Below are positions 53,573 to 63,737 of a DNA stretch of 64,000 bases, one piece after another. Position 1 is the first letter of the stretch. Each line of letters begins with the position of its first letter. The stretch is from Pseudomonas corrugata (GTDB lineage: Bacteria; Pseudomonadota; Gammaproteobacteria; Pseudomonadales; Pseudomonadaceae). The position numbers and the translations under genes are program-made. Under the pieces are notes generated by a model, which ran no database searches, was not told the DNA's origin, and worked only from the letters and a program-made list of their open reading frames with translations. The DNA lies in NCBI RefSeq assembly GCF_001269905.1, contig NZ_LHVK01000014.1, forward strand, positions 310,397-374,396. Reading direction: 5' to 3'.

Positions 53573-56500
53573 TAATTTACTCCGCGAAAACCAATAAATT
53601 TCCCGTCCAGTCCCCAACTCGCCGCCTTGCCGTTAGGTAACGTATATGTCATCCATCCGTCTGGATACCTACCGCTCATGCCCGTGGTTTTGACACCGCC
53701 GCGCAGAATATCTCTGATTGAATTTTCTGCAAGCTCGTTCAATTGAGCGTCGCTCCTGTATACCTTTCGCAATGCTTCCGTATTTTCAAAACCAAAATAC
53801 TCAGGATGCTTTGTTACCGCCCGACCTCCATTGGAAATAATTTGTCCAGCCTTGAATGGCTGCGTGGTGGAGTTTATCAGCTCAACTGAAAGCTTTGCTT
53901 CCGCATAAGCATAGGCTGCTGCGGCCCTATCTGCTGCACCTATCCCTCCCGACACCCCACCCAGTACACCACCTGCGGCACCGGACTCCTGCCAAAACGA
54001 TTGTTTCCAAGGATCATAGGCCACACGCTCATCTGCGTGATTTATATCTTGGAAATGCTCAATGATTTCCCGCTCTTCAGAACTTAATTTCGCGGTCCCA
54101 AGCAACCAATCCAAAGAAGCGGAGCCAGACTCAGCGTCCGCCAGTTGATTTGCACATGTTACCTCACCACCTTTTTTACAATCATAGAGTGACGAGCCCG
54201 TTTTACTGTCACTAATAACCTGAAATTTATTTTTTACACTTACTCGACAAGCTGCTGGATCAGAGTTGTAGCGACAGCCTATCAATTCGCCTTCTAGTTT
54301 CTCGACTTCGACGTGACCTAAATAGTTATTTGCAGTAGCTAGAGCCGTTATCCAGCCAGCAACCTCTTGATCTTTATCGTTACCTCCTGCTGCTGCTGCG
54401 ATAGTCATACCCAATAATTGTGAGGTCATCGCCAACACTTGGTCGTGTACAGGGCCGGGAAAAACTTTCTCTCCTATCAAGTTTACGAAAGCTTCGTTAG
54501 CACCTGCTGCAAGAGCGGCCGTGCGGAAGTCCCCACCCGCCGCTTCTCCAATCAATCCCCCAACAATTGCATGCACCGCTACTTTGGTAGGGAAACCGCT
54601 ACCTACCAAGCTATCCCCCACTCGTGAGTAGATCGCACCAGCCAACATGTCGGCGGCCAACCCAACGGCGGCTTGACCTAGGTTGTCCTTAAACTTCCCA
54701 CCATTGACAACTGTCTTCAGAGCCGCATTTGCCGCCAGACGCGCACCTATGTTTGCGCCTCCAAGCCCTCCACTGACACCTGCAACGGCATAATTTTTAA
54801 GGCTATCGCTAGACGTCACATCTTTAACAACCGCACCAAGATTACCCTTGTTGTTGATCGTGCTGATCGCTGCACCGCTAGCGGCTGACGTGATAACGGA
54901 AGTAAGCGCGATGTTGCCCCACCCTGCCGCTACCGTTGAACCTACTGCAGCTCCACTGGCCACCGCCGAGGCGGATGCAGTACCAGCCGCTGCCATGGCA
55001 GTACCTGAACCGGCCGTCGCTGTGGCTGCGCTTCCCACCGCCGCACTCGCGGCACCGGCCGTCAGAACGGTAACGATAATAATGATCGCCAGCATCGCGC
55101 CTTGCCCAAGGCTCGAACTGCTGTACTTGAAGGACTCATGAGTTTCTTTCACCAACCTCCAATCCACGTCACCACGCTGCTCAGCTTCCTTGAGCCAAGC
55201 CAACTTCGGATCCGCTTTGACCATGGCATCAATGGTCTGGCTAACTGTTTTCTGGTTGATATTCTTGATGTCGATGTTCAAGCCATCGACAGCTTTAATG
55301 ACTAAGTTTCCTTGAGCCACCAGTTGGCTTTGGATCAAGGTTTCGTCAGTGTGGCCTTTACCTTTCATCGAGTTCCAGGTGAGGCTGGTGTTGCTTTTCG
55401 TGTGACTTTCCTGGCTCAGATCTTTCACACCCTCAAAAGCAATCGCCCCACCGCTCTGCAACATCAGGTCATTACCACTCTCCAACCTGGCGGCCTGGTA
55501 ACGCTGGTCATCTCCACTCACCAGCGTCAGATCTCCACCCGTGGTGATCTGACTGCCCACGTTAGTGACCTTGGTGACCTCATCATGCTTGGTCTGCTTT
55601 TTCCCCCAACTGCCCTTCTTCTTTTTGTCGTACAGCGAGTAATCACTGTTCTGCGCAGCCAGCACACCAAGATGCTCACCCGCCACCAGATAAGCTTCAT
55701 CACCCGCACTGACCTGACTCGAGACAAGGGCCATGTCCTTCCCAGCACTCATCGCCACATCACCACCGGCGCTGATCGTGCTACCGACCTGTTTGACGTG
55801 GTCTTCCTGAGCCGTAACCTTCTTCGACTTGTAATAGGAGTGGCTTTCGTTGGCCCCGGAGGAGACAGTCATGTTCCCCACCGCATCCAGCGCAACATTA
55901 CGATCAGCGTTGATCTTGCTGGCGACAGCGTTGAAATCCTGCCCGGCGTTCACGATGACATCGCGCCCGGCGTCCACATCAGACCCAAGCTGGGTGATAG
56001 AGCTTCTGCGCCTGCCACCGGAATAGGAGCTCTGCTGTTGCGCCGAGACAATATTGGCGTCCCGACCAGCATCGATCCGGGTGTCACGACCGCTGACCAT
56101 GACGCCGCCAATGTTGTTGAGGTCCTGGCCGATCCCCATGGTCAGGTCGTTGGCAGCCTCTATACGTGCGGCATTGTCTGCGTAGTCCTGTCGCTGGTTG
56201 TAACCTCTGTTGCTGACCGTTGCGGTGGTCATGGTGCGCTCGTTGGTCACATCCCCTGTGACCGCATTCATGCTGATGTCGCGGCCGGCGATGATTCCGC
56301 CGGATTTATTGACGATGTCATTGCCCGCCAGCATGTCGAGACGATTGCCTGCTTCGATCAGCCCGCGGTTGGCGATGTTCTGGCCAGCGGTCGCGGACAG
56401 GTTTTGAGTGGCCCGTAGCGTGCCGGCGTTCTCCAGGTCTTTGCCGGCAATCAAGGTAACGTTCTGACCGGCAATCAACGCGCCATCAGGTGCCAGGCGG

Positions 56501-59500
56501 TTGTTGGCCTGGGCGAGGTACAGCACCGGTACCAGGACTTTCTCCCCGTTCACTTCGTGCTCTTCGAGCCAGACGATGTCATGGGTCAGCGCAGCGACTT
56601 GCTGTGCGGTGAGGGTCACGCCCATTGACAGGTTGAGGGCGTCCTTGCTGGCGATCGCGTTGTTCATCAGGTACTTGAACATCGCGTCGTCGGAGGTCTG
56701 GCCGTCGATGAAGCGCTGGCCGGTACGGGCGGCGACCGCTTGCTGGATCAAACGCTGCTCGAACAGCCCGTCGCCCAGGCGCTTGGCGCTTTGGTCCGGG
56801 TCGTAGCCGAGGTTCTGCAGCAGGTAATCCGAACTCATGAATGACTTGAGCTCGGTGAGCGCCGGGTTGGTTTCGATGAGGTATTTGTGTGGGTTGGCCG
56901 CCACGGTGCGGGTGGGCAGACCTTGGACGCGGTTGAGCGTGAAATCGGTGGTACGGGCGGGCAAGGTACCCGCACCTGTGGCGTCAGAAGTACTGGTGTC
57001 GAAGGTGCTTGCCTGGCCGGTGGGCAGTGCATGCTGACTCTGGACCGGGGTGATGCTGGCGCTGCCGATGGTCCAGTTCTGGGCCGCGTTCGGAGCCTGG
57101 GATGACGTGTCGCCAGCTCCCTGCTCGCTCAACCGGAACAGGCCATTTTGGCCGGTCGGAAGAGTGAAACCCGGGAGTGTCAGGGGGTTTATTTGTTGCT
57201 GGGCCAGGTCCGGTGGGAGTTGGCTGTTGAGGGTGATGACGGTGGTTTTGCCTGATCCTGACGCGGTGGTGGTGGCGGTACGGGGTGAAGCCGAGATGCC
57301 GGCAGAGAATGGTCGCTCGACACCGTTGGAGATTTTGTTTGTTGCGGTGATGGAGACGTTGCCACCGGCTTGGATGATGGCGGGAACAAAATTGTCTGAT
57401 GAGGTTGAAGAAAATACGTCCTGTTTGAATGGGCTGAGGTTTTTTATAAAGGCTGGCAGCTCAGCGCGAACCCCTGTCGAATACTTTGATGATTCAAATA
57501 CAATTGCCGAGGAGGCATTCCAAGCTGATGCGAGCAAGTATACCAACGGACCTATAACTTGATAAGTTTCCTTGTCTGGATTTTTCGAACCAGCGAGCAG
57601 GACATCAGAATATACTTTAGACTCAACTCCCGCACCATTCCAAAAGCGCAAGTTTTTATCATAATCCGAGTCATTGTAAGTATTAAACCTTACGATTTCT
57701 CTCATTTCGCTCAGAGCAATATTATTATCGGCAAAATATTGATAACTAGTATAATCTCCCAATGCGACGCCTGAATTCTCAAAATCGCTCACTACCACTG
57801 CGATGTTACCACTGGCCGTAATAGACGAATTCGAATTCAAGAAAGAGCTACCTTTTATGGCTAGGTTCTCTCCCGCACTCAATGAGGCCGCTTTAGCTGT
57901 AGCATCTCCAGAAATGAATGTCCGATACTGCTGTTGGTAGACCAAATACAAAGATGGCTGCCGTACGCTCCAGCTACTTGGAATGGAATCGCAGCTATAA
58001 CAACGAACTCCCAGGGCAGACGAGGAGATCTCCACCTCAGCTTTAAAATCCCCTCTCTTATTAATAATCGAATCCGCATTAATAGAAAAATCCCGACCAC
58101 TCTCCATCGTGCCTGAATCATTTTCCATCAACGCCGAGCGCCCACCTTGGTCATTCAGCGCGATATCAATATCACCCAGTGCATAAACATCGGACTTGCG
58201 GTTGGTCAAACTCCCCACCCGCAATTTCATATCCGCACCGCTGAACAAAAAACCACCTTGATCGTTCAGCAATGTAGAAGCCGTCAGTTTCAATCCATCC
58301 GCGCCGGCGATGGTTCCGTAGTTATTGACGGTGCCAGCATCGATGTTCAACGCGCCGGCCGATGTAAGCCGCCCGTTATTGTTCAGGCTACCCAGGCCAC
58401 CGCGCCCACCAATCGTCGTGGCTCCACCACCGGTAATACTTGCCGCATTGCTCAAGTCGATCGCAGCGGCATCCACCGTCATGTCACCCAGGCTGGTGAT
58501 CCGGCCATTGCCGCTGTATCTACCCGTGAGTTGCAAGTCCTGGCCACCATCGCTGGCGATCACACCGTCATTGGTCCAATTGCCGCCCGTGCCGATCAGG
58601 CTGCTGGAAGCCAGCAATTGCCCACTCGCGGTCTGGGTAAAGTCATTGACGTTGATATTCAACGTACCGGCTTGCAGTACGCTGCTGTTGGTCCAGCTGT
58701 CTGCGTTGAGCGTCATCGCACCACGGGTGACAAAGCTGCCGCCCGCATTGATGACGTTGTTGGTAGCAATGCCGAAATTGCCGCTGCCGATATGCAGGAC
58801 GCTGCCGCCCGTATTGAGCAGACTGCCAACACCCAGGCTCAGATCAGCGTTGGCGGTTTCCAAGATGCCGTTGCGGTTGTCGAACAGCCCGCCGATCTGG
58901 AAGTTGGTCTTGCCCCCGACCCCCAACGCCCGCAACTGCCCCGTCTGGTTATCCAGGCTCGCCGCCTTGATCGCCAGGGTGCTGTCACTCTCGATAATGC
59001 CCAACCGGTTGTTCAACGCCCCGGTCAGATCCAGATCGATCTGGCTACCGGCAATCTGCCCGTCGTTGTCGCCGCTGTTGTCGAAATCGTTGGCGATAAC
59101 GCTGACCTTGCCCTTGGCATACAGGCCGCCATTGCGGTTGTCGAAGTTGCGGGTGGTGACGCTGGCATCGCCGGTCTGCGCCGAGAGGCGTCCGCCGTAG
59201 TTGTCGAGGCCGCCCAGGGCGATCAGGTTCAGGCGCTGGGCTTGGGTGATGCCGCCCTGGCGGTTATTGTTCAGGTCGTAGCCGTTTTTCAGCACGCCGC
59301 TCAGTTGGGTGGTGAGTAGCCCTTGCAGGCTAGCGAGCACGCCGCCGCGGTTGTCCAGGTTGCGGGCAACGACCATCAGGTCGCCGGTCTTGGCCTGGAG
59401 GTGACCGCTCTGGTTGTCGAGGTCGTTGGTGACGGTCAGGGTCATGGCGCCCTGGCTCTGCACGGTGCCCTTGCCATTGGTGAGGCTGGCGGCGTCGATC

Positions 59501-62500
59501 TGCACGGCGCCGTTCTGGCTGTAGATCAGGCCATCGGCGTCGTTCTGCACGGTGCCGGTGCTGGTCAGGATGAGTTGGTCATTGGCGGCGACGGTGCCGC
59601 GGTTGCGGTTGTCCAGGCCGGCGGTGAGCAGGGTCAGCAGGCCCTGGCTGGCGATCTGGCCGCCCTGGTTGGTGATCTGCGTGGCGCGGTCGAGCCGCAG
59701 CGGGCCGACGCTGGCGAGTTTGCCGTTGGTGTTGGTCAGGGCGCCGAGCAGGTCGAGGGTCACGGCGGCGTTGCCGATCATCTGGCCGCCGGTGTTGTCC
59801 AGGGCGGTGCCGGTGAAGCTCAGGGCATTCTGGGCGTTGACGGTGCCGCCGGCGTTGCCGAGGGTCATGGCGTTGATGACCAGGGCATTGCCGCTGTCGA
59901 TCAAGCCGCCCTGGGCGTTGCTCAGCAGACCGCCGTTGACGGTCAGGGTCTGGTCGCCACCGCTGGAGAGGATGCCACCGCCGTTGTCCAGGCTGGCGGC
60001 GCTGACGGTCAGTTGTTTTTTGCCGACCAGTGCGCCGGCATTGCCGTTGAGCAGCGCCCCGCTGAGGGTGGCGCTGAGGTCTTCGTCGCGGCTCGACAGG
60101 GTGCCGCTGTTGCGGTTGTCCAGGCTTGCAGCGGTCAGGCCCAGGCCCTTGAAGCCGGACAGCAAACCACCTTGGTTGATGACGTCGCGGGCGCCCAGGG
60201 TCAGTACGCCGTTGCTGATGAGTTGGCCGGCGCTGTTGTCCAGGTCGCGGGTGTTCAGGTCCAGGCTCTGGCTGCTGGAGATTTCGCCGTTCTGGTTGTT
60301 CAGGTCCCGCAGGTGCTTGAGGCTGAGAACACCGGCGGTGGTGATGAGGCCCGCGCTGTTGTTGAGGTCGCCGGTGGTGGCGCCGAAGTCGACGGCGATG
60401 GCACTGCCGAGCAACGAGCCTTGCTGGTTGTTCAGGCCGCTGGTGGTGACGGTCAAGGCATCGGCGGCGCTGATCAGCCCGTTGCCCTGGTTGTCCAGCT
60501 GGCCGCTGAGGGCCAGGTCGAGGTTGGCGCGGCTGGTCAGGGTGCCGCCGTTGTTGTTCAGGCTTGCGGCTTCGACGTCCAGTGCCGCGGCGGCGATCAG
60601 GCCCTTGAGGTTGGTCAGGGCGTTATCGACGCGCAGGGTCAGGGCCTGGTTGCTCAGCAGTTTGCCGTTGTCGTTGTTCAGGCTTTGCGCAGCCAGGGTG
60701 AACGCCTGGGCGCTGGAGATTTCGCCGCCGTCGTTGTTGACGCTCTTAAGGTGCTTGAGCATCAGCAGCGGTGCGTTGATCAGGCCGCCCTGGTTGTTGA
60801 GCTGGCCCTGGTTGAGGTCCAGGGTCAGGGCGGTGTTGCTGAAGAGTTGGCCGCCCTGCTGGTCAAGACCGGTGACGCTGGCGGTGAGTGCGCCGTTGCT
60901 GGCGATGCGGCCACCGTCCTGGTTGGTCAGTTTCTGCGTGCTCAGGTCGAGGCTGGTAGCGCTGCTCAGGCGGCCGGACTGGCTGTTGTCGAACGCACCG
61001 GTCTCGACCAGCACCGCTTGCTTGCCGCTGATGGTGCCGTTGTTGCGGTTGTCGAGGCTGGCGCTTTTGACGGTGAGGCCGGCGTCGGTGACGAGCTCGC
61101 CGCCCTGGTTGAGCAAGGCATTGTCGAGCTTGAGTCCCAGGGCGCCGGCACTGGAGACGCTGCCCAGGGTGTTGGTGAGGCTGCCGGCATTCGCGATCAG
61201 GGTACCTTCGCTGCTGATCAGGCCAGCGACGTTGCTCAGGGCGTTGTCGAGGCGAATATCCAGGCCTTGGCGGGCGACGAGGCTGCCGCCGCTGTTGTCC
61301 AGGCTTTGTCCGGTGACGGTGCTGGTGCCGGTGCTGAACAGAAGGCCCTTGGTCTGGTTGATGATTTCCGCGACTTTCAGACCCAGGTCAGTGCCGGCCA
61401 GGACCTTGCCGTTGTCGCTGTTGTTCAGGCGCAGACCGTCGATGTCGATCCCCAGCGAACTGGAAATCTCCCCGCCACGGTTGTCCACGGCGTCGACGTT
61501 GAGGGTCAGCGCGCCTGTCGCGCCGACCAGGCCGCCGTTGCGGTTATCCAGGCCCTGGCCGTTGACGGTCAACGGGCCCTGGGCAACCAGCTCGCCGCCC
61601 TGGTTGGTCAGTTCGGCGACGTTTGCGCTGAGGTCGCTCTTGCTGGAGATGCGCCCGCCAGTGTTATCGACTTCGCTGGTTTCCAGGTGCACCGGGCCCA
61701 CCGCAGTGAGCAGGCCAGCCGCGTTATTCAGTTGCGCGCCATCCACCCGCAGCCCGGCCTGACTGCTCAGCAGGCCTTGTTGGCTATTGTCCAGGGCCTC
61801 GACAGTCAGTTGCATGTCTTGGGCGGACTGGATCTGGCCGGCGTGGTTGTTCAACTGCCCGACATTGACCGTGAGGTGACCATCGCTGCTGACGACGCCC
61901 TGGGTGTTGAGCAGGGTGTCGGCGGTGACGGTCAGCGTTTTGCTGCTCAGTACCCGGCCCGTGTTCTGGTTGTCCAGGGTTCCGGCTTTGACCGTGCTGG
62001 CCTGTCCGGCGCTCAAGGTCCCGCCCTGGTTGTTCAGGGTCTGCGTGACGTGGGTCGTCAGGTTGCGGCTGGCGATCACGCTCTTGCCGCTGTTGTTGAG
62101 ATTCTGCGCGGTGAGGCTGACATCGCCTGTGACGTTACGGGTGATGTCGGCATTGACCCCGGCTTCGATGACGCCGTTGTTGGTCAACTGCCCGCCGCTG
62201 CTCAAGCTGATCTGGTCGCGGGCGGCAATGCTCTGCTGCACGTCCAGCGCGCCGCTGGTTTGCACGTTGACGCTGGCAGCGTAGACCGCGCCTTGCACGT
62301 CGGCGCTGGCGGCCTTGACGTTGACCGCGCCGGTGGCCGAGGTGTCGGCCAGGCTCAGATGACCGTTGGCGTCGAGCTGGATGTCTCCACCGCTGGCGAT
62401 CATCTTGCCGTCCAGCTTCACGCCGACACCGGCCTCGGTGCCCACCAACTTGATCGCCCCGGCATACATGCCTCCCAGGGCCGAGGAGTCGATGGCGAGT

Positions 62501-63273
62501 TGCGGTTTGGTGCTGCCGTCGTCAGCGCGGGCGGTGGCATCGAGGCTGGTGGCATCGACATCGTTGCGGCCGGCGACGATGGTCAGGTTCCTGGCCTGGA
62601 TCTCGGCGTTGATCTTGGCGCTGCGGGTGATGATTTCGAAGCGGTCGACGTTGGTCGCGTTGAGGCCCGCACCTTCGACGGTGACGCTGCCCTGGTCGAC
62701 CTGGTAGCGCGTCAACTGGCCGTTTTCCACCACCGGTTTGCCGGTGGTCAAAGTTGCCTGGGGGGTGTTGATGAAACCGCAGCCGTTGCAGGTAATCCCG
62801 TAGGGGTTGGCGACGATGACGTGGGCCGACTGCCCCGCCACTTCGGTGTAGCCGCGCAACTGGCTCGGGCTGCCGCCGTTGACTTCGTTGAGGATGGTGG
62901 TGGCGGCCGCGCCGTTGAGGTTCGGGTTGCCGAGGACGATCCCGCCCAGTTGAGTGGACTGGGTCCGCGACGTGGCGTTGTTGAGGATCACGCCGTTGCT
63001 GCCGACGTTGTAGTCCTTGAACTGGTTATGGGACAGGCCGCTGCCGTTGGGCTTGGCGATGTTGACGATGGGCACGCCGTTGCCCGCCTGGCCGAGGCTG
63101 GTGCCCGACCCACTGACGACAATGCCGCCCGCCTGGGCCCACATCGGCTGCCAGAACATGACGTTGGCCAGCAGGAATGCCAGGCCGCGCTTGGGCATGC
63201 CGCAGAACCGTTCGCGGTTTTGCAGGGCAGCAGAAGGTTGGCGGGCCAGCAAGGCGTATTGGCGGTCGTCCAT
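53572..63273 (-). CDS. cdiA: CdiA/FHA-type two-partner-secretion exoprotein with C-terminal toxin
   Basis: A protein of about 3,233 residues. Residues 1-46 form a long signal region (MPKRGLAFLLANVMFWQPMW). The TPS secretion domain follows with NPNL near 117 and VIVANPYGITCNGCG near 150. Residues about 330-1700 are imperfect 20-residue filamentous-haemagglutinin repeats (LDNRNNG, LNNQGG). Residues about 1720-1957 are a segment of lower GC and no repeats, in the place of the receptor-binding domain. A second FHA-type stretch runs to about 2600, then an Ala/Gly-rich hydrophobic stretch at about 2720-2805, a pretoxin part, the TANNYL boundary near 2980 and a variable tail of about 250 residues. 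The ATG at 63273 is the start used by relatives; the longer frame reads into a REP. No cdiB transporter gene is in the window. Confidence 0.9.
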   Translation of the reverse strand: MDDRQYALLARQPSAALQNRERFCGMPKRGLAFLLANVMFWQPMWAQAGGIVVSGSGTSLGQAGNGVPIVNIAKPNGSGLSHNQFKDYNVGSNGVILNNATSRTQSTQLGGIVLGNPNLNGAAATTILNEVNGGSPSQLRGYTEVAGQSAHVIVANPYGITCNGCGFINTPQATLTTGKPVVENGQLTRYQVDQGSVTVEGAGLNATNVDRFEIITRSAKINAEIQARNLTIVAGRNDVDATSLDATARADDGSTKPQLAIDSSALGGMYAGAIKLVGTEAGVGVKLDGKMIASGGDIQLDANGHLSLADTSATGAVNVKAASADVQGAVYAASVNVQTSGALDVQQSIAARDQISLSSGGQLTNNGVIEAGVNADITRNVTGDVSLTAQNLNNSGKSVIASRNLTTHVTQTLNNQGGTLSAGQASTVKAGTLDNQNTGRVLSSKTLTVTADTLLNTQGVVSSDGHLTVNVGQLNNHAGQIQSAQDMQLTVEALDNSQQGLLSSQAGLRVDGAQLNNAAGLLTAVGPVHLETSEVDNTGGRISSKSDLSANVAELTNQGGELVAQGPLTVNGQGLDNRNGGLVGATGALTLNVDAVDNRGGEISSSLGIDIDGLRLNNSDNGKVLAGTDLGLKVAEIINQTKGLLFSTGTSTVTGQSLDNSGGSLVARQGLDIRLDNALSNVAGLISSEGTLIANAGSLTNTLGSVSSAGALGLKLDNALLNQGGELVTDAGLTVKSASLDNRNNGTISGKQAVLVETGAFDNSQSGRLSSATSLDLSTQKLTNQDGGRIASNGALTASVTGLDQQGGQLFSNTALTLDLNQGQLNNQGGLINAPLLMLKHLKSVNNDGGEISSAQAFTLAAQSLNNDNGKLLSNQALTLRVDNALTNLKGLIAAAALDVEAASLNNNGGTLTSRANLDLALSGQLDNQGNGLISAADALTVTTSGLNNQQGSLLGSAIAVDFGATTGDLNNSAGLITTAGVLSLKHLRDLNNQNGEISSSQSLDLNTRDLDNSAGQLISNGVLTLGARDVINQGGLLSGFKGLGLTAASLDNRNSGTLSSRDEDLSATLSGALLNGNAGALVGKKQLTVSAASLDNGGGILSSGGDQTLTVNGGLLSNAQGGLIDSGNALVINAMTLGNAGGTVNAQNALSFTGTALDNTGGQMIGNAAVTLDLLGALTNTNGKLASVGPLRLDRATQITNQGGQIASQGLLTLLTAGLDNRNRGTVAANDQLILTSTGTVQNDADGLIYSQNGAVQIDAASLTNGKGTVQSQGAMTLTVTNDLDNQSGHLQAKTGDLMVVARNLDNRGGVLASLQGLLTTQLSGVLKNGYDLNNNRQGGITQAQRLNLIALGGLDNYGGRLSAQTGDASVTTRNFDNRNGGLYAKGKVSVIANDFDNSGDNDGQIAGSQIDLDLTGALNNRLGIIESDSTLAIKAASLDNQTGQLRALGVGGKTNFQIGGLFDNRNGILETANADLSLGVGSLLNTGGSVLHIGSGNFGIATNNVINAGGSFVTRGAMTLNADSWTNSSVLQAGTLNINVNDFTQTASGQLLASSSLIGTGGNWTNDGVIASDGGQDLQLTGRYSGNGRITSLGDMTVDAAAIDLSNAASITGGGATTIGGRGGLGSLNNNGRLTSAGALNIDAGTVNNYGTIAGADGLKLTASTLLNDQGGFLFSGADMKLRVGSLTNRKSDVYALGDIDIALNDQGGRSALMENDSGTMESGRDFSINADSIINKRGDFKAEVEISSSALGVRCYSCDSIPSSWSVRQPSLYLVYQQQYRTFISGDATAKAASLSAGENLAIKGSSFLNSNSSITASGNIAVVVSDFENSGVALGDYTSYQYFADNNIALSEMREIVRFNTYNDSDYDKNLRFWNGAGVESKVYSDVLLAGSKNPDKETYQVIGPLVYLLASAWNASSAIVFESSKYSTGVRAELPAFIKNLSPFKQDVFSSTSSDNFVPAIIQAGGNVSITATNKISNGVERPFSAGISASPRTATTTASGSGKTTVITLNSQLPPDLAQQQINPLTLPGFTLPTGQNGLFRLSEQGAGDTSSQAPNAAQNWTIGSASITPVQSQHALPTGQASTFDTSTSDATGAGTLPARTTDFTLNRVQGLPTRTVAANPHKYLIETNPALTELKSFMSSDYLLQNLGYDPDQSAKRLGDGLFEQRLIQQAVAARTGQRFIDGQTSDDAMFKYLMNNAIASKDALNLSMGVTLTAQQVAALTHDIVWLEEHEVNGEKVLVPVLYLAQANNRLAPDGALIAGQNVTLIAGKDLENAGTLRATQNLSATAGQNIANRGLIEAGNRLDMLAGNDIVNKSGGIIAGRDISMNAVTGDVTNERTMTTATVSNRGYNQRQDYADNAARIEAANDLTMGIGQDLNNIGGVMVSGRDTRIDAGRDANIVSAQQQSSYSGGRRRSSITQLGSDVDAGRDVIVNAGQDFNAVASKINADRNVALDAVGNMTVSSGANESHSYYKSKKVTAQEDHVKQVGSTISAGGDVAMSAGKDMALVSSQVSAGDEAYLVAGEHLGVLAAQNSDYSLYDKKKKGSWGKKQTKHDEVTKVTNVGSQITTGGDLTLVSGDDQRYQAARLESGNDLMLQSGGAIAFEGVKDLSQESHTKSNTSLTWNSMKGKGHTDETLIQSQLVAQGNLVIKAVDGLNIDIKNINQKTVSQTIDAMVKADPKLAWLKEAEQRGDVDWRLVKETHESFKYSSSSLGQGAMLAIIIIVTVLTAGAASAAVGSAATATAGSGTAMAAAGTASASAVASGAAVGSTVAAGWGNIALTSVITSAASGAAISTINNKGNLGAVVKDVTSSDSLKNYAVAGVSGGLGGANIGARLAANAALKTVVNGGKFKDNLGQAAVGLAADMLAGAIYSRVGDSLVGSGFPTKVAVHAIVGGLIGEAAGGDFRTAALAAGANEAFVNLIGEKVFPGPVHDQVLAMTSQLLGMTIAAAAGGNDKDQEVAGWITALATANNYLGHVEVEKLEGELIGCRYNSDPAACRVSVKNKFQVISDSKTGSSLYDCKKGGEVTCANQLADAESGSASLDWLLGTAKLSSEEREIIEHFQDINHADERVAYDPWKQSFWQESGAAGGVLGGVSGGIGAADRAAAAYAYAEAKLSVELINSTTQPFKAGQIISNGGRAVTKHPEYFGFENTEALRKVYRSDAQLNELAENSIRDILRGGVKTTGMSGRYPDGWMTYTLPNGKAASWGLDGKFIGFRGVN

Positions 63274-63416
63274 GATCAGGTCTCGTTGCGGGGGGCGCAG
63301 AAGTGCCATCAAAATAGTGGCGCGATGGTAAAGAGCCATCATTTTGACGTCAACTTTTGAATTACCAGAAGGGAGAGGTTTCGTCGGAAAACCAAAGGTT
63401 GAGAGGAAGACCGCCT

Positions 63417-63557
63417 TCGCGAGCAAGCCCACTCCCACGGGGGAACTCAGGCGAACACATCGAGACCTGTGGGAGCGAGCCTGCTCGCGATGAGGGAGGT
63501 CCATCCAGCATCGATGCAAGCTGACCCACCGCTATCGCGAGCAGGCTCGCTCCCACA
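63417..63557. repeat. Cluster of three REP elements upstream of cdiA
   Basis: An inverted, diverged REP at 63417-63438, a forward REP at 63468-63490 and an inverted REP at 63535-63557 lie between cdiA and the phosphate transporter gene. The rest of the gap 63274-63737 must hold both divergent promoters; I see no further gene in it. Confidence 0.88.
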
Positions 63558-63737
63558 GGAGGTTGCGATGCACGCGAGCTTTGTGAATACCTGAATCAGC
63601 CGACTCGCTAACGCTGGTCTCTATCCCGTAACAAATTGTGGATAGCATTTTCATTGGTACTCGCACACCACAAGCCGCTTGGTTGCAGCGGCAAAGAGCG
63701 CCGGAACTGGCGTTTCCTCCATGAACCGGATGTCATC

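Noticed and set aside
59323-63360. Very long plus-strand open frame (1,345 codons) opposite cdiA
   Set aside because: It is the mirror of the repetitive, GC-rich cdiA coding frame. The translation has no domain logic, only repeat-derived Val/Gln/Ala/Gly strings, while the minus frame has clear TPS and FHA features.
63274-63519. 82-codon N-terminal extension of CdiA
   Set aside because: The extension is encoded by REP sequence (HREQARSHR) and does not resemble a signal; the start at 63273 gives the usual extended signal region.
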